Assembly (NCBI RefSeq): GCF_028823665.1
Contig: NZ_JAPEHV010000004.1
Coordinates: 62,001-126,000 of the forward strand
Source of the DNA: Microbacterium sp. C7(2022)
Lineage (GTDB): Bacteria > Actinomycetota > Actinomycetes > Actinomycetales > Microbacteriaceae
Direction of reading: 5' to 3'
DNA length: 64,000 nt
Made by a program: the position numbers and the translations under genes. The notes under the pieces were generated by a model, which searched no databases, was not told where the DNA came from, and saw only the letters and a list, made by a program, of their open reading frames with translations. Of this stretch, positions 33,868-45,900 are shown piece after piece; within the stretch, counting starts at the first letter, position 1; each line of letters begins with the position of its first letter.

Positions 33868-33944
33868 CGGGCGACGACCGACTGTCCGACACCGGGTAGA
33901 TTCACAGGACTGGAAAGTCGCATGCATCTGGGGAGATACAACGC

Positions 33945-34613
33945 ATGACAACCACGGCCACGCCGCCAGCCTCGACCGCACGACCGCAGAAGCCGGCCAA
34001 GAAGACGCCGCTGTGGGCGAAGATCATGCTCGTCCTGGTGATCCTGGCGGCAATCGCCGGCGCCGCCCTGGTGGCCTTCAACGTCGGCAAGATCTTTGGG
34101 GCAACCGAGTCTCGCGACACGCAGGTGATCCGCTCGATCACCGGCGAGGAACAGGTGATTCTTGTCACGGCTGGCATGACCGACGTGCAGGAGGAGCGTG
34201 AAGACGGCCTGGAATTTGCGATCGGCGACTGGAGCCTGTTCACATTGCCCGGTAGCGACCGTTCTGTGTTGGTGCGATACGAGTACGACGCGAAGTTCGG
34301 CATCGAGGGCAAGGATGTGGAAATCGTCCAGACGGGCGACGACTCGTACCTCATCACGATCCCGGAATTCATCTACCTCGGCTACGCGAACCCCGATCTG
34401 AGTGTCGCCAACGAAGAAAACGGCCTTCTGAGCTGGACCACCCCCGAGATCGATACGACGACGGTGTTTGAAGATTTGCTTTCGCAGCAGGCCGTCGAGC
34501 AGCACATCGACGGATTCCGTCCGGTGCTCGAGGAGCAGGCCGAAACCTTCTACACCCGGATCGTTGAAGCCATCGATCCGGCGATCACACTCGAGTTCGA
34601 GTTCACAGACTGA
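33945..34613 (+). CDS. Membrane-anchored DUF4230-like protein
   Basis: 222 residues with a basic Pro/Thr-rich N-terminus, one membrane helix (KIMLVLVILAAIAGAALVAF) and a soluble domain of about 170 residues with VIRSITGEEQVILVTAG, VLVRYEYDAKFGIE and a C-terminal helix (AVEQHIDGFRPVLEEQAETFY). The pattern fits DUF4230-type proteins, whose role is unknown. Start ATG 33945 follows GGGGAGATACAACGC. A TAGATT hexamer at 33896 could be its own -10 box. It is followed after 30 bp by the helical-protein gene, and the two look like a pair. Confidence 0.62.
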   Translation: MTTTATPPASTARPQKPAKKTPLWAKIMLVLVILAAIAGAALVAFNVGKIFGATESRDTQVIRSITGEEQVILVTAGMTDVQEEREDGLEFAIGDWSLFTLPGSDRSVLVRYEYDAKFGIEGKDVEIVQTGDDSYLITIPEFIYLGYANPDLSVANEENGLLSWTTPEIDTTTVFEDLLSQQAVEQHIDGFRPVLEEQAETFYTRIVEAIDPAITLEFEFTD

Positions 34614-34643
34614 CTCCGCCAGCATCCGAAGAGAGACGACGAC

Positions 34644-35948
34644 ATGACCGATGAGACCGAAGCCCTCGCGGCCGCGGATGACGAGCTTCAGCTGATCAGT
34701 GACGGCGACGGGATCGTCGTGTTTGGCGATCCGAGCGCGGTCGACCGATTCGTCGCGTCGACAGGTGCGCCGTCGCGCGAACTGGATCTGCGGCCGCTCA
34801 ACACCGTGCTGGCGAAGGGCGGGTCAGCGCTTCAGGCGACGTCCGAAATTTCGGCGAACGCGGGCCGCTGGATGAAGCTTACAGAAGAATCAGCGCGCGC
34901 TGCGCAGGTCGCCTCGCTGGGCTCGAAGAGTTCGAGGTTCGTGAAGCGCAGCGAAGGTGTCGTGCAAGCGACGACCCGCGGCGCCAACGGGCAGTTCACC
35001 AAGAACCTGCAGTTCATCAAGCCCGGGAAGGTCGGCGCGACGTTGACTAATCCGGCGCTCCTCACCGGCGTCGGTGGACTCATGGCGCAGTACGCCATGG
35101 AGCAGCAGATGGCGGAGATCACGGAGTACCTCGCGAAGATCGACGCGAAGGTTGACGACATTCTGCGTGCGCAGAAGGACGCAGTGCTCGCCGACATGAT
35201 CGGCGTCGAGCTGATGCTTGACGAGGCGATGGTCGTTCGGGCAGAGGTCGGCCGCGTCTCCGAGGTGACGTGGTCGAAGATTCAGGGATCGGCATCCACG
35301 ATCGCGCGAACCCAGGCGTACTCGCTCCGGCAGCTCGACGCGCTCGCCGAGAAGCTGGAGAAGGAAACGAAGATCGGCGACCTCGCTGAACTCTCCAAGG
35401 AGGCACAGGACACCGTCGTGGAGTGGCTCGCCGTTCTCGCGCGATGCTTCCAGTTGCAGGACGCCATGGCGGTGTTGGAGATCGACCGGGTGCTCGATGC
35501 ATCACCCGAAGAGCTCGACCGTCATCGCCTTGCGCTGCACACAGCGCGCCAGCGGCGCACGGATGCGATCGCGAAGGCGACGACGCAACTCGTCGGCAGG
35601 ATGGATCAGGCCGCAAGTCGCGCGAACGCGAAAGTCTTGCTCAATCCCATTTCAGCCAAGACCGTCGTCAACGCGAGCAACGACGTTGCTGCAGGTGTCA
35701 AAGACTTGCACCTCACGCTCGGTCTTGCCGATGAACGCGAGTTTCTCGAAGCTCGCCGGTGGTCCGCTGCCGCGGCCGATGTTCGCGACGGGGTCGTCGG
35801 CGCGGGCAAGGACGGGCTGCAGACGGCGGGTCGATTCGGGACAGAGACGCTGGAGAGCGCACGCATGTCGACGGGCCGCCTCGCGGAGAAGCTCGCGAAC
35901 CGACTTCAGCGCACGGGGCAGGCCGACGATTCAGCCCAGGAAGACTGA
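34644..35948 (+). CDS. Large helical protein of unknown function in the type I island
   Basis: 434 residues, no family recognised. The N-terminal 60 residues carry a short strand-rich unit (DGDGIVVFGDPSAVDRFV). A Gly/Ala-rich hydrophobic stretch near residue 140 (LLTGVGGLMAQYAMEQQM) could touch or enter the membrane, and is followed by predicted long helices with heptad-like spacing (ITEYLAKIDAKVDDILRAQKDAV, LDALAEKLEKETK). The C-terminus is Ala/Arg-rich and polar. AGAGAGACGACGAC precedes the ATG. Pore-forming or coiled-coil scaffold roles are possible but are guesses from shape only. It ends 113 bp before hsdR. Confidence 0.68.
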   Translation: MTDETEALAAADDELQLISDGDGIVVFGDPSAVDRFVASTGAPSRELDLRPLNTVLAKGGSALQATSEISANAGRWMKLTEESARAAQVASLGSKSSRFVKRSEGVVQATTRGANGQFTKNLQFIKPGKVGATLTNPALLTGVGGLMAQYAMEQQMAEITEYLAKIDAKVDDILRAQKDAVLADMIGVELMLDEAMVVRAEVGRVSEVTWSKIQGSASTIARTQAYSLRQLDALAEKLEKETKIGDLAELSKEAQDTVVEWLAVLARCFQLQDAMAVLEIDRVLDASPEELDRHRLALHTARQRRTDAIAKATTQLVGRMDQAASRANAKVLLNPISAKTVVNASNDVAAGVKDLHLTLGLADEREFLEARRWSAAAADVRDGVVGAGKDGLQTAGRFGTETLESARMSTGRLAEKLANRLQRTGQADDSAQED

Positions 35949-36061
35949 CGAAACGTGGGTCGCCTTGCAAGCTGCCGTCACGCTTTCGTGGGCGCCCGCA
36001 CACTTCCGTTTGCGCTTGCATACATTCGTGCGAGCGGTGGCATCGGAGAAAGGGCCTCACT

Positions 36062-39000
36062 ATGACAACCGCGCTCCCCGAGTCAGCATGGGAGAACGAC
36101 GCTCTCGAGACGCTCTCCGAGCCACTCGGGTGGCGTCCGTCGAGAGGTGAGGCGATCGCTCCCGGCAGTGGGGAGCGCGAGTCGTGGGACGATCTGCTCA
36201 TCCGGCCCCGACTGCTCGACGCCCTTCGCCGACTCAACCCCGGCGTGCCGGGCGAGTATCTGCAACAGGCCGTCGCTGAGATCGCAGCACCCAAATCGCA
36301 GGACGCGATCACCGAGAACCACCGGATCCACCAGTACCTCGTTAGCGGGTACCCGCTGAGCTATCTCGACTCGGACGGCGTCGAGCAAAACCCGCGACTT
36401 CGCCTGCTCGGCACGCAGCCACATGAGAACGACTGGCTCGCCGTCAATCAGCTGACGCTTCGCCAAGGCGACCTGCACCGCCGCTTCGACATCGTGCTCT
36501 TCGTCAACGGCATGCCCCTGTCCATCATCGAACTGAAACGCGCTGGCTCAGCGTCCACGGGTGTTGCTCCCGCGCACGCTCAGCTGCAGACCTATCTGCG
36601 CGAGTTCCCGATGGCATTCCGATTCTGCGTCCTCACGCTCGCCACTGACGGGCTCGAGGCGAAGTACGGGACGCCTTTCACACCGCTCAACCACTTCGCT
36701 CCCTGGAACGTCGACGACGATGGTGCCCCGCTCACGCAACCGCGCATCGAGCACGGGACGTCGGTGGAGCCCATCGACGACGCGCTCAACGGTCTGTACA
36801 ACCAAGAGCGCTTCCTGCAACTCGTTCGCAGTTTCACCGCGTTCGACGAGAATGCGGACGGTCTCACCAAGCGGCTGGCGAAACCGCACCAGTACTTCGC
36901 CGTGACGAAAGCCGTCGGCAGCACCGTGCAAGCCGTCGAGACGAACGGTAAAGCAGGCGTGGTGTGGCACACGCAGGGGTCCGGCAAATCCATGGAGATG
37001 GAACTGTACGCGAATCTTGTGTCGCGGCATCCGAAACTCAAGAACCCCACCGTCGTCGTCGTCACCGATCGCACAGAGCTGGACGGACAGCTCTTCCAGA
37101 CATTCGATCAGAGCCTGCTGCTCGCGGAGAAGCCCGTGCAGGTGCGAGAGCGTGCTCAACTGCGCGATGAGCTCGGCAACCGTGTGACGGGAGGCATCTA
37201 CTTCACGACGCTGCAGAAGTTCGGGCTTACCGAGGCTGAGAAGCAGGCGGGCACACAGCATCCGCTCCTCACTGATCGACGGAACGTGATCGTCGTCGTC
37301 GACGAAGCCCACCGCAGCCACTACGACGACCTCGACGGATACGCCCGCCATCTGCGCGATGCGTTGCCGAACGCCACACTCATCGCCTTCACGGGAACAC
37401 CGATTTCGTTCGCGGAGCGCGACACCCGCGCGGTGTTCGGCGACTACATCGACATCTACGACCTCACGCGCGCCGTCGACGACGGGGCCACCGTCCCGGT
37501 GTACTTCGAGCCCCGGCTGATCAAAGTCTCGTTCTCCGACGGCGCGAGTGAGGAAGACATCGATCGCGCGGCAGACGAGTACACGCGCGGCCTCGACGAC
37601 ACTGAGCGCGCCCGGCTTGAAGCATCCGTCGCTGTCGTCAACGCGGTCTACGGTGCACCGGAGCGCATCGACACGCTCGCTCAGGACCTCGTGAAGCACT
37701 GGGACGAGCGACGGGAGCGCATGAAGCCGTTCCTCGACTCGCCGGGGAAGGCGCTCATCGTGGGAGGCACGCGCGAGATCTGCGCACGTCTCTATTCTGC
37801 GATCGTCGCCCTCAAGCCGGACTGGCACTCGGACGCACTCGACAAGGGCCGCATCAAGGTCGTGTACTCGGGTTCGGCATCGGACCAGCCGCCAGTAAGC
37901 GATCACGTACGGCGCGACTCTGAGAACAAGGCGATCAAGGCGCGGTTGAAGGATGCCTCGGACGAACTCGAACTCGTGATCGTCAAGGACATGATGCTCA
38001 CGGGTTTCGACGCGCCGCCGCTGCACACGCTGTATCTGGACCGACCTCTCAAGGGCGCGCTGCTGATGCAGACGCTTGCTCGGGTGAATCGCACGTTCCG
38101 CGGAAAGAAGGATGGACTGCTGGTGGCGTACGCGCCGCTCGCCGACAACCTGGCCAAGGCACTGTCGGAGTACACCGTCTCAGACCAGGAGAACAAGCCG
38201 ATCGGCCGCGACATCGACGAAGCGGTGTCGATCGCCACTGAGCTGGTCGCACAGATTCGCGACATGCTCGCTGACTGCGATTGGCGCGCGTTGGTGCGCC
38301 AAGGCGGTTCGCGTGCATGGCGCACGGCCGCGACCATGGCGACGAACTACCTACGCGACGTCACCAACCCTCTGAACGCAGAGGAGCTTGGCACGGAGCG
38401 GTTGTCGTCGCGATATCGCACAGCGACGGGACAGCTTGCGCGGGCATGGGCACTTGCCTCAGGGCGGGATGCGCTCGCCGAACTGCATGACGAGATCGCT
38501 TTCTACGAAGAGGTGCGCGTGTGGATGGCGAAGTTCGACGCCGCCGAGCGCCAGTCGCGCGATGAGCCGATCCCCGAGGAGATCTCCCGCCTGCTCGGCA
38601 CGCTGGTGGCTGACTCGATCGCACCCGGCGAGGTCGTCGACATCTATGATGCGGCCGGGTTACCGCGCCTGACTCTCGACAATCTGGGACCGGAGTTCCT
38701 CGCCAAAGCGCAGGCGGCGCCGAATGCCCACCTAGCGATCGAAGCACTGCGAAAGTCACTGACGGATGCCGGCTCGGCGGCGACACGGGGTAACCTCGTG
38801 CGGCAGCGTGCATTCTCAGAGCGGATCTCAGAGATCATGGCCCGGTACACGAATCAGCAACTGACCTCCGCAGAGGTCATTGCCGAGCTGGTTGAGCTTG
38901 CGAAGGACGTCGCGGCGGAAGCATCCAGAGGCTCAAACTTTACGCCCGCGCTGTCGAACGACGAGCTCGCGTTCTACGACGCGGTCGCCGCGAACGAGTC

Positions 39001-39247
39001 GGCGGTCACCGTCCAGGGCGAGGACGTGCTTGCGCAGATCGCGCGGGAATTGGTCGCCGTGATGCGGCGGGACGTTCGCACCGACTGGACGGTGCGCGAC
39101 GACGTGCGAGCGAAGCTGCGCTCGTCCATCAAGCGACTGCTGGTGAAGTACAAATACCCGCCCGACAAGCAGCCCGAGGCGATCAAGCTCGTTATGGATC
39201 AAATGGAGGGCATGGCGCCGCGGTACGCGGAGGAGCGGCATGGGTAG
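36062..39247 (+). CDS. hsdR: Type I restriction endonuclease subunit HsdR
   Basis: ATP-driven translocase and nuclease that cuts unmodified DNA when bound to HsdM2S. Start ATG 36062 with GGAGAAAGGG upstream; the frame is open back into the previous gene. 1061 residues, normal length. The PD-(D/E)xK nuclease has D143 and E157-L-K159 (LSIIELKRAG). The SF2 motor shows Walker A TQGSGKS (K309), DEAH at 414-417 (VVVDEAHRSHY) and FTGTPI (motif III). The C-terminal helical part contains ITEFFERT-like charged helices. It is separated from hsdMS by four genes. Confidence 0.95.
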   Translation: MTTALPESAWENDALETLSEPLGWRPSRGEAIAPGSGERESWDDLLIRPRLLDALRRLNPGVPGEYLQQAVAEIAAPKSQDAITENHRIHQYLVSGYPLSYLDSDGVEQNPRLRLLGTQPHENDWLAVNQLTLRQGDLHRRFDIVLFVNGMPLSIIELKRAGSASTGVAPAHAQLQTYLREFPMAFRFCVLTLATDGLEAKYGTPFTPLNHFAPWNVDDDGAPLTQPRIEHGTSVEPIDDALNGLYNQERFLQLVRSFTAFDENADGLTKRLAKPHQYFAVTKAVGSTVQAVETNGKAGVVWHTQGSGKSMEMELYANLVSRHPKLKNPTVVVVTDRTELDGQLFQTFDQSLLLAEKPVQVRERAQLRDELGNRVTGGIYFTTLQKFGLTEAEKQAGTQHPLLTDRRNVIVVVDEAHRSHYDDLDGYARHLRDALPNATLIAFTGTPISFAERDTRAVFGDYIDIYDLTRAVDDGATVPVYFEPRLIKVSFSDGASEEDIDRAADEYTRGLDDTERARLEASVAVVNAVYGAPERIDTLAQDLVKHWDERRERMKPFLDSPGKALIVGGTREICARLYSAIVALKPDWHSDALDKGRIKVVYSGSASDQPPVSDHVRRDSENKAIKARLKDASDELELVIVKDMMLTGFDAPPLHTLYLDRPLKGALLMQTLARVNRTFRGKKDGLLVAYAPLADNLAKALSEYTVSDQENKPIGRDIDEAVSIATELVAQIRDMLADCDWRALVRQGGSRAWRTAATMATNYLRDVTNPLNAEELGTERLSSRYRTATGQLARAWALASGRDALAELHDEIAFYEEVRVWMAKFDAAERQSRDEPIPEEISRLLGTLVADSIAPGEVVDIYDAAGLPRLTLDNLGPEFLAKAQAAPNAHLAIEALRKSLTDAGSAATRGNLVRQRAFSERISEIMARYTNQQLTSAEVIAELVELAKDVAAEASRGSNFTPALSNDELAFYDAVAANESAVTVQGEDVLAQIARELVAVMRRDVRTDWTVRDDVRAKLRSSIKRLLVKYKYPPDKQPEAIKLVMDQMEGMAPRYAEERHG

Positions 39248-39869
39248 CGTGATGGTCGAAATGGAGGGAACGAAGATGGTCCTAGCTGTTAGCGACGACG
39301 GGATGGTTGTGGAGCTCCGGAGCGATGGAACTTGGGCGGTTGCCTCAACGGTGAGCACCGCGTCGGGTGACTTCCGGGGGCTCTCTTGGGGCTCGTCGGT
39401 CGCAGATGTCCGGGCGCGAGAGCGCCGCGACGCCAAACTTGAAGGTCAGGACGTATTGGTGTTCCCGGAGCGGGTCTCCGACATGGAGGCGGACGCCGCA
39501 TACATTTTCGTGGCAGGTCGCTTGACTCGTGCGAAGTACATATTCACCGAGAAGTTCACCAGCCCGAATCGCTATCTCGTTGCCTATCAGCAGGTGAAGA
39601 CGCTGTTCTCAGGAAAATACGGAGAACCAGATGAAGACCTACCTGTATGGCACGACAACCATTACCGCGATGATCCTGATGGCTGGGGCTTGGCAGTCGA
39701 GCGCGGCGATCTGACGTTCTTCACTTCGTGGACGACAACGCGAACTGAGATTTCCCTGATCCTGCACGGGAACGACTACGAATCGCAACTCAGCGTGGAG
39801 TACACGTCCTCTGCGCTCAAAGCGTGGGCTGAATCCGTGCAGCTCGAAGCCGAACATGATTTGATCTGA
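39240..39869 (+). CDS. Hypothetical protein, 209 residues
   Basis: Function not recognised. The start overlaps the hsdR stop by eight bases; GTG 39249 is a possible alternative. The protein begins with beta-strand patterns (MVLAVSDDGMVVELRSDGTWAV) followed by GLSWGSSVADVRARE, a pattern also found in proteins where a short motif senses a gene-neighbour ligand, then a mixed region with LFSGKYGEPDED and SWTTTRTEISLILHGN. There is no membrane segment. Base composition is less GC-rich than the surroundings, as for acquired genes. It ends 31 bp before the giant helicase gene and could be its partner. Confidence 0.68.
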   Translation: MGSVMVEMEGTKMVLAVSDDGMVVELRSDGTWAVASTVSTASGDFRGLSWGSSVADVRARERRDAKLEGQDVLVFPERVSDMEADAAYIFVAGRLTRAKYIFTEKFTSPNRYLVAYQQVKTLFSGKYGEPDEDLPVWHDNHYRDDPDGWGLAVERGDLTFFTSWTTTRTEISLILHGNDYESQLSVEYTSSALKAWAESVQLEAEHDLI

Positions 39870-39900
39870 TGTTCAGCGCGGACCTGGCGCGAGGAGTGTG

Positions 39901-42900
39901 ATGAACGAGCTCGATACACGAGACCATATCGAGGAGGCGTTGGCTGCCCTCGGTGAAGGGCTTGCGCCACTGGTCGCCGCTCGTTTTCACGAACTTGCGC
40001 CCTCCGTTTCGGAGTGGACAGACATCCTGGAGCGCAAGGACAGGCAGGCAGGACGCAGCTTTTCGCGATACAACCCACGCGACCTGTCGCTGATCCTGCG
40101 AGCGTTCACCGAATCGTTCGGGACGATCGGGTACCCGTTCGCTGGACTCCTCGGTAGGCAGGCGCAGAACTGGGCGAGCGAGCTACGCGACGTACGCAAC
40201 AAGTGGGCCCACAACGAAGAGTTCTCAACAGCCGAGACCTATCGAGCGCTCGATTCTGCCGAGATGCTGCTACGCGGCTTACGCGTTGAACCGGAAGCGA
40301 TCCGGGTCCACGAACTCAAGACTGCGGTCCTCGCAGCGATGGCCGCGGAGTCGGGCACGGTTGATGCGCCACCCGGACCGTCTATGAGCCCAGCCCCTAT
40401 GACGGAAGCATCGCCCGCTGGCTCCCCGTCAGAAGACCCAGTGGTCGCTGCACCCGTCTTCGCGCCACCCGCTGCCTCTGGCGCGAGCGGCAGAGCTGTG
40501 ATTTCGGTCAGCGCGCTGCCGGATCTGAGCTACGCACACGCCCGCAACGCCATCGCTGTGGTCGACGAGGTCCGCATTGACTACCAGGGTGATGAGATGC
40601 GTGGAGCGTCCGTAGAGATCGAGGCGATCTGTACCCTCGGATCTCTTGGCGACCCGAAGGTCGTGATCGCAGACCTCGACGGCACCACCCCGACGACCCT
40701 GCGAAACGCTGACCTGGTGCTCGATCCTGCGCGTATGCTCGCCGTCGAACATCCGACATCGGGTGTCGTCCGCGTCACTCTGCGCGACGCTCGTGGCTCT
40801 GTCGTCGCCCACCACGACACCGCAGTCACCGTTCTCGCCGCCAATCAATGGCGCGCGAACCCGCCACAACTGAGTCTCGAACTGCTCGCCTCGTTCGTTC
40901 AGCCCAATTCTCCGGCGATCGCACCTCTGCTGGTTGAGGCATCCGACCGCCTCCAAAGAGCAACCGGGAACGCAGCCCTCGACGGGTACCAGCAGGGCTC
41001 ACCCGAGCGCGTGGATGCGATTGTCGAGGCGATCTACGAGAGCATGCGCGCACGCGACATCCGGTACGCGGAGCCTCCCGCAAGCTGGGGGCTGGAGGGA
41101 CAGAAGGTTCGCACGCCGTCTGAAGTATTGGAGGGCAGGCTCGGCACATGTCTCGACACGACGGTGACGCTCGCTGCCGCGCTCGAGGAAGCGGGAATCA
41201 ACTCCACCCTCTGGTTGCTCAGCGGACACATCTTCCTCGGGTACTGGCGTGACGACGCAAGCCTCGACGGGCCAGCGCAGATGGACGCGGCAGAGGTGGC
41301 GAACTACGTCGGTATCGGTCAGATCGAAGTCCTTGAGACCACGTTCCTCACCGGCGGCCAGGCTTCGAAGCCGTTTGCTGCCGCCCGCCGACAGCATCAC
41401 CTCACGACCCTCGCCGGCGATGTTTCAGCGGTACAAGGGATCACCGACGTGATGCAGGCGCGCCTCGCACGCATCTACCCGTTGCCAAGCCGCGCCATCG
41501 ACGCGTCGGGTGAGGTGAAAATCCTCGAGTACACGAGCGCGCAGACCCCGGAGGCATTGCACTATGTGCCGACCGATGCTGCGGTAGCGGGCGGGACGGC
41601 CAGTGATGTGCCGCCGCGTGTCTCGCTGTGGAAGAACGCGCTTCTTGACCTCAGTTTGCGAAACCGACTCATCAACTACGGCGACAAGTCCGGGTACCCG
41701 ATCGCGATTCCGCAACCGTCGCTCGCCGAATTCGAAGACATGATCAACAAGGGCACGACGGTCACGTTGCTGCCCAGCGACCGTATCTCGACGATCGACG
41801 AGCATCGGGGTATCCGATTCGCGCAGGACCTGCCCGAGGCTACTCGGGCGGCGATTCTGACCGAGCGGAAACAGGCCTTTGTCGGTGTCACGGAGGCGAC
41901 ATACACAACCCGGTTGCGGGCTCTTGCATATAAAGCTCGCACCATCTTGGAGGAAACCGGAGCAAACAACCTCTATCTGGCGTTCGGGATGCTGCGATGG
42001 ACCTTCAACGACCGTGAGCTACGCTCCCCGCTCGTGCTCGTTCCGGTGTCGCTTGAGGCCATCGGTGGGGGCAACGCCTTCCGCCTGAGCATCGACGAGG
42101 CTGGCGAGTCGACACCGAACTTCTGCCTCCTGGAGAAGCTTCGCCTGAGCTTCGGGCTCGACATTCCCGGCCTCGCCAACCCCTCCAAGGACGAGTCTGG
42201 CATCGATTTGTCTGCGGCACTTACGGCGACGCGTCGAGCCCTCACGGCGGCTCGGCTGCCGTTCACCGTGGAAGACACCGTTGACCTGTCGATCCTGCAG
42301 TTCGCAAAGTACCGGCTGTGGAAGGACCTCGATGAGAACTGGAAGGAACTTGCGCAGAACTCACTCGTTAAGCATCTGATCCGGACGCCGACCGCGGAGT
42401 ACAGCGATCCTTACTCGGAGCCCACAGACGTCGACCTCGACGCTCTGAACAATGCCGTGCCGGTACCTGCTGACTCGTCTCAACTCGACGCTGTCGCGGA
42501 GGCGGAGGCCAGCCGCACGTTCGTGCTCGAGGGCCCGCCCGGGACAGGCAAATCGCAGACCATCACCAACCTCCTCGCGCATTCTCTCGCCAACGGCAAA
42601 CGTGTTCTGTTCGTCGCCGAAAAGCGCGCAGCGCTCGACGTTGTTAAGGACCGACTCGACGCAGTCGGCTTGGGGCCATTCTCGCTAGACCTGCATGACA
42701 AGGGTGCGCGCCCGAACGCGGTACGTGCACAGATCCGGGCCGCGATCGACGCGATCGCACGGCCCGATGCAGCGGCACTCAAGGCAGACACTGAAACGGC
42801 GGCGACGAGCCGTGGGTCGCTGAAGCGATACGCGCAGCGCCTGCACGAGCCAAACTCTGCCGGGCTCTCGATCTACTCTGCACGCCAGCAGTTGTTGGCC

Positions 42901-45900
42901 TCGGCGGACGACATCGAACCACTCGAACTCCCCGCAACCCTGGTTGCGACCGGTACGGAAGAGCAGTTCGCCTACCTTCGTGACCTGCTCCGCACACTCC
43001 CCGAGACGGCCGACCTCGCCCATCCGTCACCGTCCCATCCCTGGGGTTTCGTGCCCGTATCAGAAGGCAACGCGCTGGACACCTCCGCTGTCCATGCCGC
43101 AGCGCAAGAGTTCGACGCGGCACTCCGTGACCTCCTTGCCCGCCAGGCCGATCCCGAGCTGCTCGCGCTGACGTCGGGGCCGGCGCACCTCGACTGCTGG
43201 GCTTCGCTCGCCAACGCCCCCCGTCACTCGCTCGACGTTGTCGACGCCTTGTACGCGCGCACCCTTTCGGGCGAGGTGTCGCGGATTCAGGAGCAATTGA
43301 GCTCCGCCACCAGCGACCGTCCGTGGTTCGCCACCGTCGGGCCCGAGGCACTTGATGGTGACCTTCAGAGCCTGCACCGCGCGGCGACCGAAGCTGACGG
43401 CTCAGGCTTCTTCGGCAGGCGAAAGAGGCAACGCGCCGTGCTTTCCGGCTTCGGTACCGCGCTGCGAGTCGAGGCACGTGCTTTCCCGGCCCGCGACGTC
43501 ACCCCGCTTGTTATGGAGGTGGCTCGTGCCGCTGACGAAGTCGCAGCGTTACGAGCAACGCTCGCGGCACTGCCACTACCGCTCGTGTCGTCCGACTGGA
43601 ACCCATACGTTCGCGAGGGCATTGAACCCGCCCAGTCCGCTCTTGCGTGGGGAGTCTGGCTGGGTGCAGCTCTGTCATCGAGCGACGGCCAACCGGATCT
43701 CCGTTCAGCGCTTCGCAGGTACTACGCCGCGAGCACGCCCGACCCAGACTTGTCGGGCGCCATTGCGCGCCTCGCGGCGGCCTGGCGCACCCTCGCAACT
43801 TCGAGCGGTCTGAGCGAACCACCGGGGGACGGCACTGACGCCTTCTCCGCGTGGGCTGGCGACTACGGGACATTCCAGATGTGGATGGCGACAGCGCGCG
43901 CCCGAAACCTCGCAACAGGTGGACCCGTCACACTTGATCGGTGGGTTGCGTTCCGGCGTCACATTGAGCCGCTCACTCGCTACGGAATGACCGCAGCCCA
44001 CGCCGCGCTCCTGACAGGCGCTATGCCGGCGGATCTGGCTTCGCTCGCCCTCGACAAGGGCATCGCGCACGCTTCCGTTCTCGAACGCGCGGAGTCCCAA
44101 GCGATGACGGCCTTTGATGTCCCCGCACACAACCGCACGATTGATCGGTTCACCTCGAGCGCGACGGCCATTCGGAACGCATTGCCCCGTTGGATACCAG
44201 CCGAAATCATCGCAAAGCGTCGCATCGATCCGGCCTACGAAGGCGGAATGATGGGCGAGCTGAAACGTCAACTTGCTCGCCAACGGGGCGGGATGACAGT
44301 GAGGGCTCTCTTCGAGAATTATGGTGATCTGATCACACAGATCGCACCCTGCGTGCTGATGAGCCCAGAGTCCGTCGCTCGCTTCTTCCCCGCCAAGGCG
44401 AAGATGTTTGACATCGTCGTCTTCGATGAGGCGTCCCAGATCCGCGTCGCAGACGCGGTCGGCGCGATGGGACGAGGTACATCCGTGGTTGTCGTCGGCG
44501 ATAGTAAGCAGATGCCACCATCGAGCTTCGCCGATGTTGGCGGCGACATCGAGTCGGATGCTTCGGCCGTCGCGGACGTCGTCGCTGACGAAGAGTCAAT
44601 TCTCACCGAGTGCGTGCAAGCGCGCGTTCCGCGCAAATGGTTGTCCTGGCACTACCGCAGCCAGGATGAAGCCCTGATCTCGTTCAGCAACCACGCATAC
44701 TACGACAGCCGATTGTCGTCATTCCCCGCACCGTGGCCTGCCGCCGATGCAAGGGACGACTTGGATCACGGAATCTCCATCGTGCGAGTCGCGGGAACCT
44801 TCAACCGCTCCGGACGCGGTCGTGACCTTCGAACGAACATCGTCGAAGCGCGTGCCATCGTGCGCGAGGTAGAGCAACGCTTTGCCTCATCCCTGCACGA
44901 GACTCCGTCGCTCGGCATCATCACGTTCAACGCCCAGCAACGCACTCTCATTGAGACGCTGTTGCGCGAGTCGCCCGACGCGCGCCTCGCCCAGGCGTTG
45001 GACGAACGAGACGGACTCTTCGTCAAGAACCTCGAAAACGTGCAGGGAGACGAACGAGACACCATCCTGTTCTCCGTCGCTTTCAGCGCGAACGATCGCG
45101 GCGTGATCCCGCTTAACTTCGGCCCCCTCTCGCGCGCTGGAGGCGAACGCCGACTTAACGTCGCGATTACCCGCGCCCGCCGACAGGTGATTCTGTTCGC
45201 GAGCTTCGACCCATCCGAACTACGAGCCGAGGAAACCGCGTCGATCGGCATCAAGCATCTGAAGGGATACCTGGAGCTTGCGGCGTCCGGAGTGGAATCC
45301 ACCACCGACAGCGCCCATCGTGAACAGTTCATCGACCGCCACCGCGACGAGATCGCCGACGAGCTCCGGCATCGCGGGTTCGTGGTGCAGACGGATATCG
45401 GTCTCTCCGACTTTCGGGTCGATCTTTCCATTGCGGAGGCATCTAACCCGTCACAGCCACTCGTTGCGGTCCTCCTCGACGGAGAGAGCTGGCGATCGCG
45501 CCGCACGGTCGCAGACCGCGACGGGCTCCCCGTCGATGTACTGAAGGGCCTCATGAAGTGGCCGAGCGTTGAGCGAGTCTGGATGCCGGAGTGGCTGCAG
45601 CAGCGCGAGACAACCCTCGCGCGCCTCTCGGCTGCGGTGACAGCCGCCAGCGCGGTCCAGATGCAGTCTAGGAAGGAAGCTGAGGAGAACGCTGCCCGCG
45701 CGCCCGAGCCGGCACCCACGCTTACGCGCGCAGCGCACGCTCAACCCAACACGGACGAACCGGTCTCGCCGGTCCGTGCGGCGCCAGCACCCGTGGGAGC
45801 ATCTCGCGAAACCGAGCTGCGCCACCAAGACTTGCGTCAGTACGTCGAGTGGGCGCCCAAGCGGTTTGGCTCCGTAGAGACACTCGACAGGCTTCCGCAG

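Noticed and set aside
35759..36061. N-terminal extension of hsdR by 101 codons
   Set aside because: The stretch overlaps the preceding gene and reads as Arg/Gly-rich noise; ATG 36062 has a good ribosome-binding site and the normal HsdR start.
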